Source: Euleptes europaea
Lineage: Eukaryota; Chordata; Lepidosauria; Squamata; Sphaerodactylidae
Direction of reading: 5' to 3'
Length of the DNA stretch: 64,000 nt
Assembly: GCF_029931775.1 (NCBI RefSeq)
Contig: NC_079331.1
Span: 22,197,720-22,261,719, forward strand
Of the stretch, positions 1 through 11,400 are shown one piece after another. The number at the start of each line of letters is the position of its first letter. Position 1 is the stretch's first letter. The notes beneath the pieces are model-generated. The model searched no databases, was not told where the DNA came from, and was given only the letters and a program-made list of their open reading frames with translations. The translations under genes were made by a program, and so were the position numbers.

Positions 1-822
1 CTTCTCACAAAGTCGTATCTCAAAATGGCGACCCTGCAACACTAAAAGAGACAACAATGTGTCATGTGGATAATCAATGAGGCATTCAGCAGCAATTGTG
101 CCTCTGTGAGGTTGCCACTGTTGTCCTTCTGGGCTCCAGTGTCTTTCCAGAATCATGGCAAGAGAGCAACACAGCAAACTTAGCAGAACCAAGTACAGAG
201 TTGCAGTGATGGAAAAATCTGCCCGTTGCTCAAGGACGGGGGCCTGGCAAGAACAGAAAAGTTGGCCACTCCACTTCTACCTTCATGCTTGTAGAACTTA
301 ACTCAAGCAATGGTCATGTTTGGTAAATGCTGTAAGTCTGCCGCTGTTTCTCTGCTCTTCTGACAATTAGCAGGTAGAGAATCTCTGCTTCATGTACTCT
401 GCCTGGTGGGGAGACAGTGCTTTCCTGCCACATTACCCTAATGGGGCTGGGAATTTGCATCTTGATTGAGTCCTTGCCACAAAGGATCAGTTCAATGTCT
501 TCCTAATCCTCCCCTTCCCCTTACTGCTGATGCGATAATAAAGCAAAAAATGTCACTGTCAAGATATGGAAGAGGAACTGATAAGGTCTACCGGGAAAAG
601 CCAACAGGCCCCCCACAATTGATCCATACAGCACAGAGGAGATGTATTTGGATGGGACGAAGGGGGGCTAGGCAAAAGACAAGGTATCCTGGGAAATGAG
701 ATGGTTACCTGAACAAGATCTTTTTAGTAATCCCTCTTCTTAACTATATCACTGTACTACTTCAGGCGAATGTGGATCCTTCCAGCTTTTTCCTGTAAGG
801 CTATGGCCAAGGAAGGGGAAAG
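1..822. other. Intergenic, nothing recognised
   Basis: Upstream of DIS3L. No exon-like or repeat-like signal seen. Confidence 0.4.
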
Positions 823-1030
823 GGCTGTAGCTCAGTTTGTAGAGCATCTGCTTGGCACACAGAAGGTCCCAGCTTCGATCCCTGGCATCTCCAGTTAAAG
901 GGACTAGGCAAGTAGGTGATGTGAAAGACCTCTGCCTGAGACCCTGGAGAGCCGCTGCCGGTCTGAGTAGAAAATACTGACTTTGATGGGCCAAGGGTCT
1001 GATTCAGTAGAAGGCAGCTTCATGTGTTCA
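823..1030 (+). mobile_element. tRNA-derived SINE, family C
   Basis: GGCTGTAGCTCAGTTTGTAG A-box region, GGTCCCAGCTTCGATCCCTG B-box region, end TGATTCAGTAGAAGGCAGCT. Confidence 0.85.
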
Positions 1031-1087
1031 TTTGATAACTGAACCACTTATAGGCATTGAGACTTGTGTTATTTCAATGGGTGACAG

Positions 1088-1290
1088 GGATGCCAGCTCT
1101 AGGTTGGAAAATACCTGGAGGTTTTGGAAGTGGAGCCTGGAGAGGGCAGGGATTTGGGAGGGACCTCAGTAGTGTATAATACCATGGAGTCTACCTTCCG
1201 GAGCAGCCATTTTCTCATCTTGGTCGTCTGGAGATCAATTGTAATAGCAGGAGATCTCCAGTTGCCACCTGGAGGTTGGCAACACTAATG
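1088..1290. mobile_element. MITE-like repeat, family D
   Basis: GATGCCAGCTCTAGGTTGGA at one end, ACCTGGAGGTTGGCAACACT at the other, with AGCAGCCATTTTCTC inside. Related copies at 62208-62445 and 62981-63130; fragments at 5641-5695 and 59563-59650. Confidence 0.65.
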
Positions 1291-1649
1291 GGTGACATCA
1301 CGCTGGACCCCTTCTGTCCTGCTCTAGATGAGTCTCCGGGTTCCATGCATGGGGCTGGGGGAGGAAGGCTAAGAAAGAGACTGGTCATGGGCTAGAGTCC
1401 TTGAAGACCACACATGATTATCTTCTACTGGAATGCTTACGGTGCTGCTCTGTGGAAGGAGAGATCTGAGTAATTGTCTAACTTTGCTTCAGTAAATTGC
1501 TGGCAAATGGGAAGGGTCATTCCACCACCTTGTGTTTCACCATCTCTCCATGGCAGGACAGCACTGATCTTTCATGCTGAGCTACAAGGTGACTCCTAGA
1601 ATTGCTCCCCTGAGTCTCCTGGGGTAGTTTCCACTCTTCCCTCTGCATG

Positions 1650-1965
1650 TGGCCAGCGTGATGTAGTGGTTAAAAGCGGTGGTTTAGAACAGTGGGCTCT
1701 GATCTGGAGAACTGGGTTTGATTCCCCACTCCTCCACATGAGCGGTAGAGGCTAATCTGGTGAACTGGATTTGTTTCCCCACTCCTACATGTGAAGCTAG
1801 CTGGGTGACCTTGGGCTAGTCACCGCTCTCTTAGAGCTCTCTCAGCCCCACCTACCTCACAGGGTGTCTGTTATGGGGAGGGGAAGGGAAGGTGATTGTA
1901 AGCCAGTTTGATTCTTCCTTAAGTGGTAGAGAAAGGCGGCATATAAATACCAACTCTTCTTCTTC
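1650..1965 (+). mobile_element. tRNA-derived SINE, family A
   Basis: A box in GTGATGTAGTGGTTA, B box in GGGTTTGATTCCCC, body with CTGGGTGACCTTGGGCTAGT, and end ATAAATACCAACTCTTCTTC. It may belong to the Sauria-type SINEs. Confidence 0.85.
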
Positions 1966-2975
1966 CCTTGTGGGGGGGAAAAGTTCTGTGTTGTATAGAA
2001 CAGTCAGATGATTGTGATAAAGCAAGGGTGCCACTGTAGGACTTGAACCCTTCTCTTGGGGAGCACATTGGTTCTCCACGCCTCCTACCTATTGGCTCTG
2101 GATTTGGTTTGGACTTGTAGCCTGTCTGTTGTCATTCCCTGTCTGTTGACAGGCTTTCTTGGCTTGATGAATCAGAGGGTTTGGACCCATCTGCCGGAAA
2201 CACTAGAGGTTGTGGCAGTAGGTTTTCATAGCTTTACTACTATGGCGTAGGCTGTGCATGTGCACCTGATACACTGCTGGCTTTTTCTAGCTACCTGGTT
2301 GTATGAAAAGAGGGTATGTGTACTGGCTAATGAAGTGCCCCCAATAAAGGTCTTTTACCTGTGGCACTATAAACTGCCCCTGTGTACATAAACAGGTGCA
2401 GCAATCCTCCTTTTAGACATGACACCAGTATAGATAAACTCGTGTCAAGAACTGCCCCCCCTTCCTCTCTTTTCTCTTCCTTTCTATTCACTTAGTTGCA
2501 TAAAGCATGCACATACACTAACATTCCTCAAGCTGCAACATTCCAAACACTGCCGGCTTCCTCTGCTTTGCAAGTTTGTTATCAAGTTAAAGGGACTCTG
2601 ATGTTCCCTGCAAGGTACTCTCTTTCGGACCTAACACATGCACAATTAGAGAATCGCTTGCTGCCAAAGTTGCTGAGTTGTTGATTTCAATAGCCAAGAA
2701 TGACACCATGGGAAAATTAGAAATGCATCCTTATTGAACACAATTGTTAGAAGTGTATAAAGGTTGATGAATGCTGAACTACACTGTGATTCTTTCTGCA
2801 GTGTGATTCTTTCTTTTGGTCTCGGCTGGAGAAACGTGAACCCAGCTTGTACTGTTAAACTGGTACCATTAAATAGCATAAGCTGTAAAAGTAATTCCTG
2901 ATCTCCAGTGCGTTATCCTTGATCAGATCTACCTGGGGTAACGTTTTAGGCACAACACTAATGGGATGCACAAAC
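1966..2975. other. Intergenic, nothing recognised
   Basis: Mixed sequence with CCAATAAAGG near 2342, the kind of signal seen at LINE 3' ends, but no family could be assigned. No gene. Confidence 0.4.
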
Positions 2976-3205
2976 TAGTGTGGTGTAGTGGTTAGAGTGT
3001 TAGACTAGTCTCTGGGGGATTCTGCTTCAACTCCCCACTCTGCCATAGAAGCTAGCTGGGTGACTTTAGGCCAGTCATGCACTCTCAGCCTAACCTATTT
3101 CACAGGGTTGTTGTGAGGATAAAATGGAGGAGAGGAGAACAATGGAAGCTGCTTTGGGTCACCACTGGGGAGAAAGGAGAGGTATAAACAAAGTAAGTAA
3201 ATACA
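2976..3205 (+). mobile_element. tRNA-derived SINE, family B
   Basis: GTGTGGTGTAGTGGTTAGAG head; body with GGGTTGTTGTGAGGATAAAA; end AGGTATAAACAAAGTAAGT. Related to family A in the head but with a different body. Confidence 0.8.
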
Positions 3206-3384
3206 TAAATGTCATGCAGGGGTTTGGATATTGCTACACATTGACTGTTGGTTTCTCTGCACAGCTAATGTGGAGCCAGTCAGTGGGTAGTGGCAGAGTC
3301 ACTAATGGAAATGTGGGTGCATCTGTCAGTGTTGCTACTTTGGTGATTTATCCACAGTTATTGCTGTCTGGATGCTTCTAGTTG

Positions 3385-4112
3385 AGAGCAGGATCACAAC
3401 TTTATTTCCTATGAAGAAAGGTTGAAGGAGCTGGGTATGTTTAGCCTGAAGAAGAGAAGACTGAGAAGGGATATGATAGCCATCTTCAAGTACTTGAAGG
3501 GCTGTCATATAGAGGATGGTGCCGAGTTGTTTTCTGTTGCCCCAGAAGGTCGGACCAGAACCAACAGGCTGAAATTAAATCAAAAAAGTTTCCATCTAAA
3601 CATTAGGAAGAATTTCTGTTCCTCAGTGGAACAGGTTTCTTTGGGAGGTGGTAAGTGCTGGCCCAGAGATGGCCCAGGCTAGCCTGATCTCGTCAGATCT
3701 CAGAAGCTAAGCAGGGTCAGCCCTGGTTAGTATTTGGATGGGAGACCACCAAGGAATACCAGGGTTGCTGTGCAGAGGAAGGCACTGGCAAACCGCCTCT
3801 GTTAGTCTCTTGCCATGAAAACCCCAAAAGGGGTCGCCATAAGTTGGCTGCGACTTGACGGCACTTTACACACACACAAGTGCTCCTTCCCTGGATGTTT
3901 TTAAGCAGAGGCTTGATGGCCATCTGTCAGCAGTGCTGATTCTGTGACCTTAGGCAGATGATGAGAGGGAGGGCATCTTGGCCATCTTCTGGGCATGGAG
4001 TAGGGTAACTGGGGATGTGGGGGGTAGATAGTTCAGAATTCCCTGCATTGTGCAGGGGGTTGGACTAGATGACCCTGGTGGTCCCTTCCAGCTCTATGAT
4101 TCTGTTACTGGC
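3385..4112 (+). mobile_element. CR1 LINE 3' end, split by a 5S-SINE
   Basis: Coding end ([33 protein letters not shown]) and 3' UTR with TTGGACTAGATGACCCTGGT and TCTATGATTCTG. Interrupted at 3660-3877. Confidence 0.88.
3660..3877 (+). mobile_element. 5S rRNA-derived SINE with BovB-like tail
   Basis: The head reads GATCTCGTCAGATCTCAGAA, AGCTAAGCAGGGT, then TTGGATGGGAGACC, the inner promoter region of 5S rRNA. The 3' part ends GGCTGCGACTTGACGGCACT, matching BovB 3' ends in this window. Target duplication AAGTGCT (3653-3659, 3878-3884). It is inserted in a CR1 copy. Confidence 0.9.
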
Positions 4113-4145
4113 ATCAGCCCCTTGCCTGGTGACCACTTGTAGAAG

Positions 4146-4360
4146 AGAGCCCATGTGGTGCAGTGGTTAGAATGTCAGACTAAGATCTGGGAAGCCCAGG
4201 TTTGAATCCCCGCTCTACGATGGTGGCTCGGTGACCTTGGGCTAGTCATTCTTGCTTAGCCTAACCCACCTCACAGGGTTGTTGGTGTGAGGATAAAATG
4301 GCAGAGGGGAAAACAATGCTGTAAACCAATTTGGGTCCCCATTGAGGAAAGTGTAGGGTA
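4146..4360 (+). mobile_element. Family B SINE
   Basis: GAGCCCATGTGGTGCAGTGG to the CCATTGAGGAAAGTGTAGGG end. Confidence 0.8.
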
Positions 4361-4514
4361 TTATTATTTTTAGTTTATTTGTAGTCCGTCTTTCTCACTG
4401 ATCCACAATGTGGATTTATTTACTAATTCATTATTCCTTGATTGATACAAAATCACAAAGCTTACAAAAGGAATGGAAATATTAAAAGGTGTCCTTCACA
4501 ACATGGTTAAAAGA

Positions 4515-4817
4515 CAGTTACATCAAGCACTACTGTTAGTTGATGCCGCCATAGAATTATTTGGCGGACTTTTAAAACAAACTTTAAAAACTGAGCCACC
4601 GTCTCCAATATTTGGGGCGAATGATTGTTCAATCGGAAATGTTAAGAGAGTGTGAGACATTCAGTCTATTTACCAAGAGGCGGCTTAGTCAGTGGAGTTG
4701 TTTAAGACATTTCTATCTATTGGAGACGGTGGCTCAGTTTTTAAAGTTTGTTTTAAAATTCCCCCAAACAATTAATTCGATGGTGGTATCAACTAACAGT
4801 AGTGCTTGATGTAACTG
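4515..4817. mobile_element. Foldback element with long inverted arms
   Basis: Arms of about 95 bases (4515-4609 and 4719-4817) are nearly perfect inverted complements around a 109-base centre. The ends read CAGTTACATCAAGC and its complement. No clear target duplication and no ORF. It lies just upstream of the DIS3L promoter. Confidence 0.75.
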
Positions 4818-4979
4818 CTCAAAAACATTCCTTTGTGGCACTTTTATTCGCCATGTGGGCTGCAGTTCCCGACAGGCGCTCTGTGAGGCAATTTTCAGAT
4901 GAGACGGAGAATAAAATCAAGAAATGAAAGGACCGAAAACAGCGGGCCTCCCTCCTGTCGAGGGCGGACCAGTTCAATT

Positions 4980-5359
4980 CCTGAGGGAAGGCGGTTAGGG
5001 CCGCCGCCCTTTCCCGCTCTCCCCCTTGGGGTGTTTTTCCCGCCTTTCCCCTTAGGTTCATTCAAGCCCCGCCCACCGTCCAAAGTCCACCCCCGCCTCC
5101 CGCTCGCCTCGCGTCTGTGGCTGGCCCCGCCCACCATCCGAAGCCTGGCCCCGCCTCGCGCCTCCGGCTGGCCCCGCCCACCATCCGAAACCTGGCCCCG
5201 CCTCCCGCTCGCCTCGCGCCTCTGGCTGGCCCCGCCCACAAGAGCCTCTCGCAACTCCTCCCCCCACCCACGAAGCAGAAGGCGGGCGGCGCCGACGCCG
5301 ACCAGGAGCGAGGCGGCGCCTCGGCCGCTGACCGCCTTTTCCCGCCCGCTCCCCCCGCG
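4980..5359 (+). promoter_or_regulatory. DIS3L: DIS3L CpG-rich promoter with GC-box minisatellite
   Basis: GC- and CpG-rich stretch running into exon 1. The motif CCCCGCCCAC starts at 5067, 5125, 5172 and 5230, spaced 58, 47 and 58 bases inside a tandem repeat. Each is a strong Sp1/KLF-type GC box. No TATA box is evident, as usual for housekeeping promoters. The transcription start cannot be fixed by eye. Confidence 0.7.
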
Positions 5360-5489
5360 ATGGAGCGCACGGAGAAGGTGCTCCAGCTGCGGGGCCTGCA
5401 GGGCCGCTCCGTACGGGTGGTGCGCGAGCACTACCTGCGGCCCGACGTGCCCTGCGGCAGCGCCCTGTGCCGATTGGCCTGTCCCCGCG
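5360..5489 (+). CDS. DIS3L: DIS3L exon 1
   Basis: Codes residues 1-43 plus one base of codon 44. Donor is CGCG|GTGAGT. Contains [11 protein letters not shown], the conserved start of the PIN region. Sits at the 3' edge of a CpG-rich promoter. Confidence 0.95.
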
Positions 5490-8400
5490 GTGAGTGAGTC
5501 AGAGAGGAGGGCGGGGCGCGGGCCTGAAGGGGCGGGGCGGGCTAGAGGGCGGGGCGAGCACGGGAGGCGGGTCTGGGGTGACGTCAGAGCAAGGGGCGGG
5601 GCGGGAGGCCGAAGGTGGAATCGTTGAATGAATGAATGAATGGCCAACCTCCAGGTACTAGCTGGAGATCTTCTGCTATTACAGCTGATCTCACAACGCG
5701 TTAGGCCAGCTTTCCAGAATTTTGAGTTCTCCAGACTGCCCCGTGAAGAGCGGTTAAAGCGCTAAGGGCTGTTTAGCTTGGAAAGAAGGCATGACATGAA
5801 GGCATGAAGCTGCCTTATGCTGAATCAGACCCTTGGTCCATCGAAATCAGTATTGTCTACTCAGACCGGCCACGGCTCTCCAGGGTCTCAGGCGGAGGTC
5901 TTTCACATCACCTACTTGCCTACTCTCTTTAACTGGAGATGCCAGGGATTGAACCTGGGACCTTCTGCGTACAAGCAGAGGCTCTGCCACTGAGCCATGG
6001 CCCAGTCCATTGGTTGGTGGTTAAGGGGAGACATGATAGAGGTCTATAAAAATATGCATGGTGTGGAGAGAGTGGACAGGGAGAAGCTCTTCTCCCTCTC
6101 TCGTAATGCCAGAACCCGGGGTCATCTGCTGATGCTGGAGGGAGAGAGATTCAAAACAGATAAAAGGAAGTATTTCTTCACACAATGCATAGTTAAATTG
6201 TGGAGCTCCCTGCCCCATGATGTGGTGATGGCTGCCAACTTGGAAGGCTTAAAGAGGGGAGTGGACATGTTCGTGGAGGAGAGGGCTATTCATGGCTACT
6301 AGTCAAAATGGATACTAGTCGTGATGCATACCTATTCAGTCTACAGGATCAGATGAGCATGCCTATTATCTTAGGTGCTGTGGAACACAGGCAGGGTGCT
6401 GCTGCTGCAGTCGTCTTGCTCGTGGGCTTCCTAGAGGCACCTGGTTGGCCAATGTGTGCACAGACTTCTGGACTGGATGGGCCTTGGTCTGATCCAGTAG
6501 GGCCTTTCTTATGTTCTTATGCTCTTAGGGCTTGTGTCAACTGCAGTGTGGTTTTACCAGAGAAGGCAGTGATGCAATCCAAAATGGAACAACATCTGAG
6601 GAGTTGCACAAAACTACAGCTCTTCTCTAAGATGTTTTTTCTAAATAGCTGCTCAGAGATAGTTGCTGGTGATGGAAAGTACTTTCGAGTCCCAGTCAAC
6701 CTGTGGCAGCTCTGAAATGTTTTCAAGGCAAGAGGTGTTGAGAGGTGATTTCCCAATTGCTTGCCTCTGCACAACGACCTTGGACTTCTTTGGTGGTCTC
6801 CCAGCCAAATACTAACCAGGGATGTTGTGAAGCAATGAGAACCCTACATGTTCCCCTCATGAAGATTAAGTTTCCTTCTAGGTGCAGAAATGCGTCTTAG
6901 ATTTAAGAGCTGTGTATGTCTACAGCAGTGGTTCCCAAACCTTTTGAGTCATGGAGCACTTTTCAGGAGAGAAATTCGTCACGGAGCACTAATTTTCACC
7001 TAGCACCTATATACTAAACCAAATGGCAGTAGTATTTTTCTTTTCAGTCTCTTCATGGAGCAATAGGAGATGTTTCGCGGAGCACCAAGTGCTCCGTGGA
7101 GCACAGTTTGGGAACCGCTGGTCTGCAGCATGCCCACCTTGTCTTTGAAAGCATTTCACTCATTCTAAAATAGAAAATGTTTCAGAGGAGTTGTTTTCAG
7201 TACTCCCCACAAAAGTCTCCAGAAAAAAAACCCAGAAAACGATAGTCATAAAATTACTATTGCCATTATTATTGGCTTTGGAAGGTATCAGCCAAGATGG
7301 AATTAATGTCAGCAGCAAAGCTGGTGAGCCACTTTGTTTGGAGAAAATAATAGTCGTTCTCTGTCTTGTTGTGAAGACACTTGAGTCATTCAGCTGTAAT
7401 ATCCAGGCATCCTGCACAGAATTAATAGATCTTGGGCCTGTAATAGGAGAGACCCTTGAAACACTCATATAGCCAGTGGGTGAAAAGGAAGAAGCAAAAA
7501 AGTACCATCCCAAAATGATTAATGATGGCATTTACATCGACTCTTCTGTTGAAGATAAAAAATTCTTGTTAGGAAGTACCCAAACTTGATTTTTACATGC
7601 TTTAAACAACTTTTGGACTCTGCTTGGCCTCTGAGCAGCTTGTACAGGTGCCTGTCAATATAAAACGCCAGTGCTGGAGTCGAGTGAGGTGCTACCAACA
7701 ATGGGATGGGACAAGAGCAGTGAATTCAGATACAAAGGGGAGAAACGTGAATACCCTAACTTGAAACTTTCCCTGAATAGCAAAACACAGTGGGTATTGT
7801 TGAATCGGTGCAGAGCTTGTACCCTTAGACTGGGGAGCAGAGTTTCCAAAAGTAGGGGACCAAAAAGGCATCATGTGGCACTTTAAATGCAAGGAGATTT
7901 ACTGTGGCAGAAGCATTTGATGGTGTGGTGCTAGTCCTGAAGAGTTTCTGCCACTTCTTCCTTTTCTAATGAAGCAGAGTTACAGGGTGTGTGAGAAAGA
8001 GAGCCGGTTTCCTGACACAACACTTCTGTACTTATCAACTGACATGGCTCTGTTGCTCCATAACTTTCTCAGATTGCGTGAAGAGTGTGATAGTGGGGTC
8101 TTATTTCTCATCTTGGTGACATATTTATTTATTCTAATAGTGTGTGCGGAACTAGGCAGTGGCAGTTATCTTGAATCAATATACTAAAAGTATAAGGACG
8201 TGATTGACCCATGGCAGAAAATTTGGGTTTTCTCTGAATCTCAGCGGTAAAGAAACACTGCCCATTCAAGCAATGGAAAGAATTATGTTTGTATAGATAT
8301 TTATTTGTGTATTTATTCATTTATATCCTGCCTTTCTTCCTAAAGGGGACTCAAAGCAACTCACACTGTTCTTGTCTCCTTCATTTTATTCACAACGACC

Positions 8401-11400
8401 CTGTAAGGTGGGTTAGGCTGAGTGTGTGTGACAGGCCCAAGGTCACCCAGCAAACATCCATAGCAGGGTGGAAATTCAAACTCAGTTCCTGATCCAACAC
8501 TTCAACCACCTTAATCGTGTTGCTTTTCATAGCAGGAATGGTTGACAGTGTAGGCATTGTCCTTAACGCCCAAAGGGCTCTGCTACCTTTGTGGTAGCAA
8601 AATAAATCAGGACTGCTGTGTAGTGATGTGTAGAAAACCCAGCGTCATCACATTTGAATGTCATACGTTTTACAACTAGAACAAACCCACTGCCCTTTCT
8701 CCTGAAAATAAATTGATTGGGACTCTGCACTATGAAGCAGTGCATGTATTTTACTAATAAGTTTTTTGTTGTTGTTTCGGCACCTTTGAATATGTGTGTT
8801 GCCAGAATTGTTACTGCAATGCACCACCCTTCAGACTTCCATGACAAGCCATCAAATAAGAAAAGCACATGCTGTGCAACCTTCCCTGGTATACTAGAAA
8901 AATATTGTAGAATGGATTTGCAGCCCATCAAGAAGGCAGATTTTTTAGCACTTCCAGGGTAAGACTGATGAGCAAACGCCAGCTTTTCGTGATTTCATTT
9001 TAATGAACTTTGAATTCTGTTTCAGATGGGAAACTACTATCTGATGATGTGACTCATTATGTTGTACCTGACTGGAAGGTGCTCCAAGATTACCTGGAAA
9101 TACTCGAATTCCCTGAGTTGAAGGGTATTGTGTTCATGCAAACAGCGTGTCAAGCTATGCAGCATCAAAGAGGCCGCAGGTATCTAACATATTCCAGAGG
9201 CTCAAAAGCGAGTCTCCCATTGTCCTTCTTATGTTTTCCCATTGCTTTTAATATTTCTAAAGTTTCATCTGGTATCAGCAGATGCATTTATCTGTCTGTA
9301 AGTCTGAGCACCACCCACGGAGCTCTCTCCCTCCATCCTGCCAACAATGCCTTCCCCTACCTGAGCCAACCTCAGAAAGGGCAGAGACCTTGGAGACACC
9401 TTGCTCCTGTCTCAGACTGCCCAGGACCTCTGCCTACTGGTCTCTCTCTCTCTCTGGGTCAGGCAAAAAATTTCAATACCTTTATTGGCATACCATCAAG
9501 CAGTCAATCAAATAAAACCAACCGTCTAAACATCATTTAGCCTCCGTCTCTTAACAATTTCATAAAAAAAAAATTAGCCACAGATTCAGTAGTCTCAGAA
9601 TCTCGGGAGGATAACAACAATTTGATCTTACTATCATCAGCTTGATCTACATGATTTGAAAGAAAGGGGTCTAAATTCTGGGTCAGGCTTCAGTCCATTC
9701 TCCTCCCCTACCTGGCTCATTCTCCTGCCTTTTATCCCTCTCTCCCCCTTCAATCCCAGCCCCCACCCCTTTCTCCCAGGTGCTTCCCTTTTCCCCTGGT
9801 GGTCTGAGTCTGGGTCTGGCTCTCTCTGTTTACCCAGGGTTCCTCGTGAGCCCTCTTCCCCAGCTCTGCTGGCCTTCCCTCGCTCCCTTCACCTGGGACC
9901 TGGCCTCCCAGGAGTAGGCAATCGGCAGCTTCTCCTCCCTGCTTGGCAGGCAGTGCTTTTGCGGGGCTGCTACCATTGGGGAGGAGGGTTCTGCCACTGC
10001 ACCTTCTCCTGAGGCAGTGAGTGGGCAGGGCTGATACCCTCCTGCACTGTGGGTGCTGTGGGAGACTGCTCTTGCCCCCCAGCAGGTAAGGGGCTGGGGG
10101 TTTCTGGTGGGGGCTGGCAGAGGAAGCCAGGAAGGCCTCCCCGCCTGGACCATTGGCTTTGAAGGCCGGGATGGACTCTGCCGCAGTGGCAGAGACTGCG
10201 GCGTCTGAGACCATTCCTGGACACTGTCTGTTTATTTAATTTAAAACATGGAAAACATTTATTAGCTGCCTTTCTACCTTGCAGAACTCAAAGCAACTTG
10301 TGCATGTGTTAAGTGCCATCAAGTCGCTTCCGACCTATGGTGACCCTATGAATTAATGACCTCCAAAATATCCTGTAGTTAACAGGTCTTGCAGACTGAG
10401 GGCCGTGGCTTCCTTTATAGAGTCAATCCATTTAATGTTGGATCTTCCTCTTTTCCTGCTGCCGTCAAAGTTTCCTAGCATTATTGTATTTTCCAGGCAG
10501 CTTACGATGTAAATAAAGCAACAATTATAAACACAAAAAAGACCACAATTCAAAATTAGGACCGCCAATAAATAAAAACGGAATTAGTCAAATGCACCTC
10601 TAAATAAAACCGTCTTCAACCGTCTCCTGAAGAATGAAAGTGAAGGGTCGAGGCTGACCTCCCTGGGGAGGTTGTTCCATAATCCTGAGGCTGCCACCAA
10701 AAAGGCCCTCTCTCGTGAGCTCACCAGAGGAGCATCTTGGATTGTTGGGACAGTCAGGAGGGTCTCTCCCTGCGATCTTAATTCTCTGGCATTCATAGAG
10801 TTGGAAGGGACCACCAGGGTCATCTAGTCCAACCCCCTGCACAATGCAGGAAATTCACAACTACCTCTACCCCACACCCCCAGTGACCCCTACTCCATGC
10901 CCAGAAGATGGCCAAGATGCCCTCCCTCTCATCATCTGCTTAAGGTCATAGAATCAGCATTGCTGACAGATGGCCATCTAACCTTAAAAACCTCCAGGGA
11001 ATGAGAGCTTACCGTATATACTCGTGTATAAGCCGAGTTTTTCAGCCCAAAAAAAGGGCTGAAAAAGCCGGCCTCGGCTTATACACGGGTCAATACGGTA
11101 GAAGGGGGGAGGAGGGAGGAGGGAACTTACTGCTGCCGCCGAGCCACCGCCATTTTCTCCTGCCGGGAGGGGTCTTGGGCAGCCTCTCTGCAGCCGCAGA
11201 GAGACTGCCCTGGCCCCCCCAGGCCCCCGCCGCCATTTTCTCCCTCCTGGAGGGGCCCTGGGCAGCCTCTCTGCAGCCGCAGGAAGGCTCCCCGGCCCTC
11301 CCCGGCCCCCGCCGCCATTTTCCCCGCCGGGAGGGGCCATGGGAGGCCCCTGCCCGTCGCGCCGCTACGGCCCGCGCGCCTGGGCGCCTTCCTCCGGCTC

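Noticed and set aside
1650-1720. tRNA genes suggested by A- and B-box motifs
   Set aside because: All such hits lie in SINE copies that share long non-tRNA bodies; no cloverleaf could be drawn.
3680-3770. 5S rRNA gene
   Set aside because: Only the inner part of 5S is present, joined to a SINE body and BovB-like tail, with a target duplication; the same composite recurs across the window.
4895-5647. Long overlapping frames on both strands, up to 250 codons
   Set aside because: They follow the GC-rich tandem repeat of the DIS3L promoter, are open in several frames at once and have low-complexity proline/arginine composition.
8563-8931. 122-codon frame on the - strand in DIS3L intron 1
   Set aside because: No domain, no start context or splice signals; length is compatible with chance in this composition.
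9750-10214. 154-codon frame and its overlaps
   Set aside because: GC-rich intronic sequence open on both strands, with no recognisable domain and no splice support.
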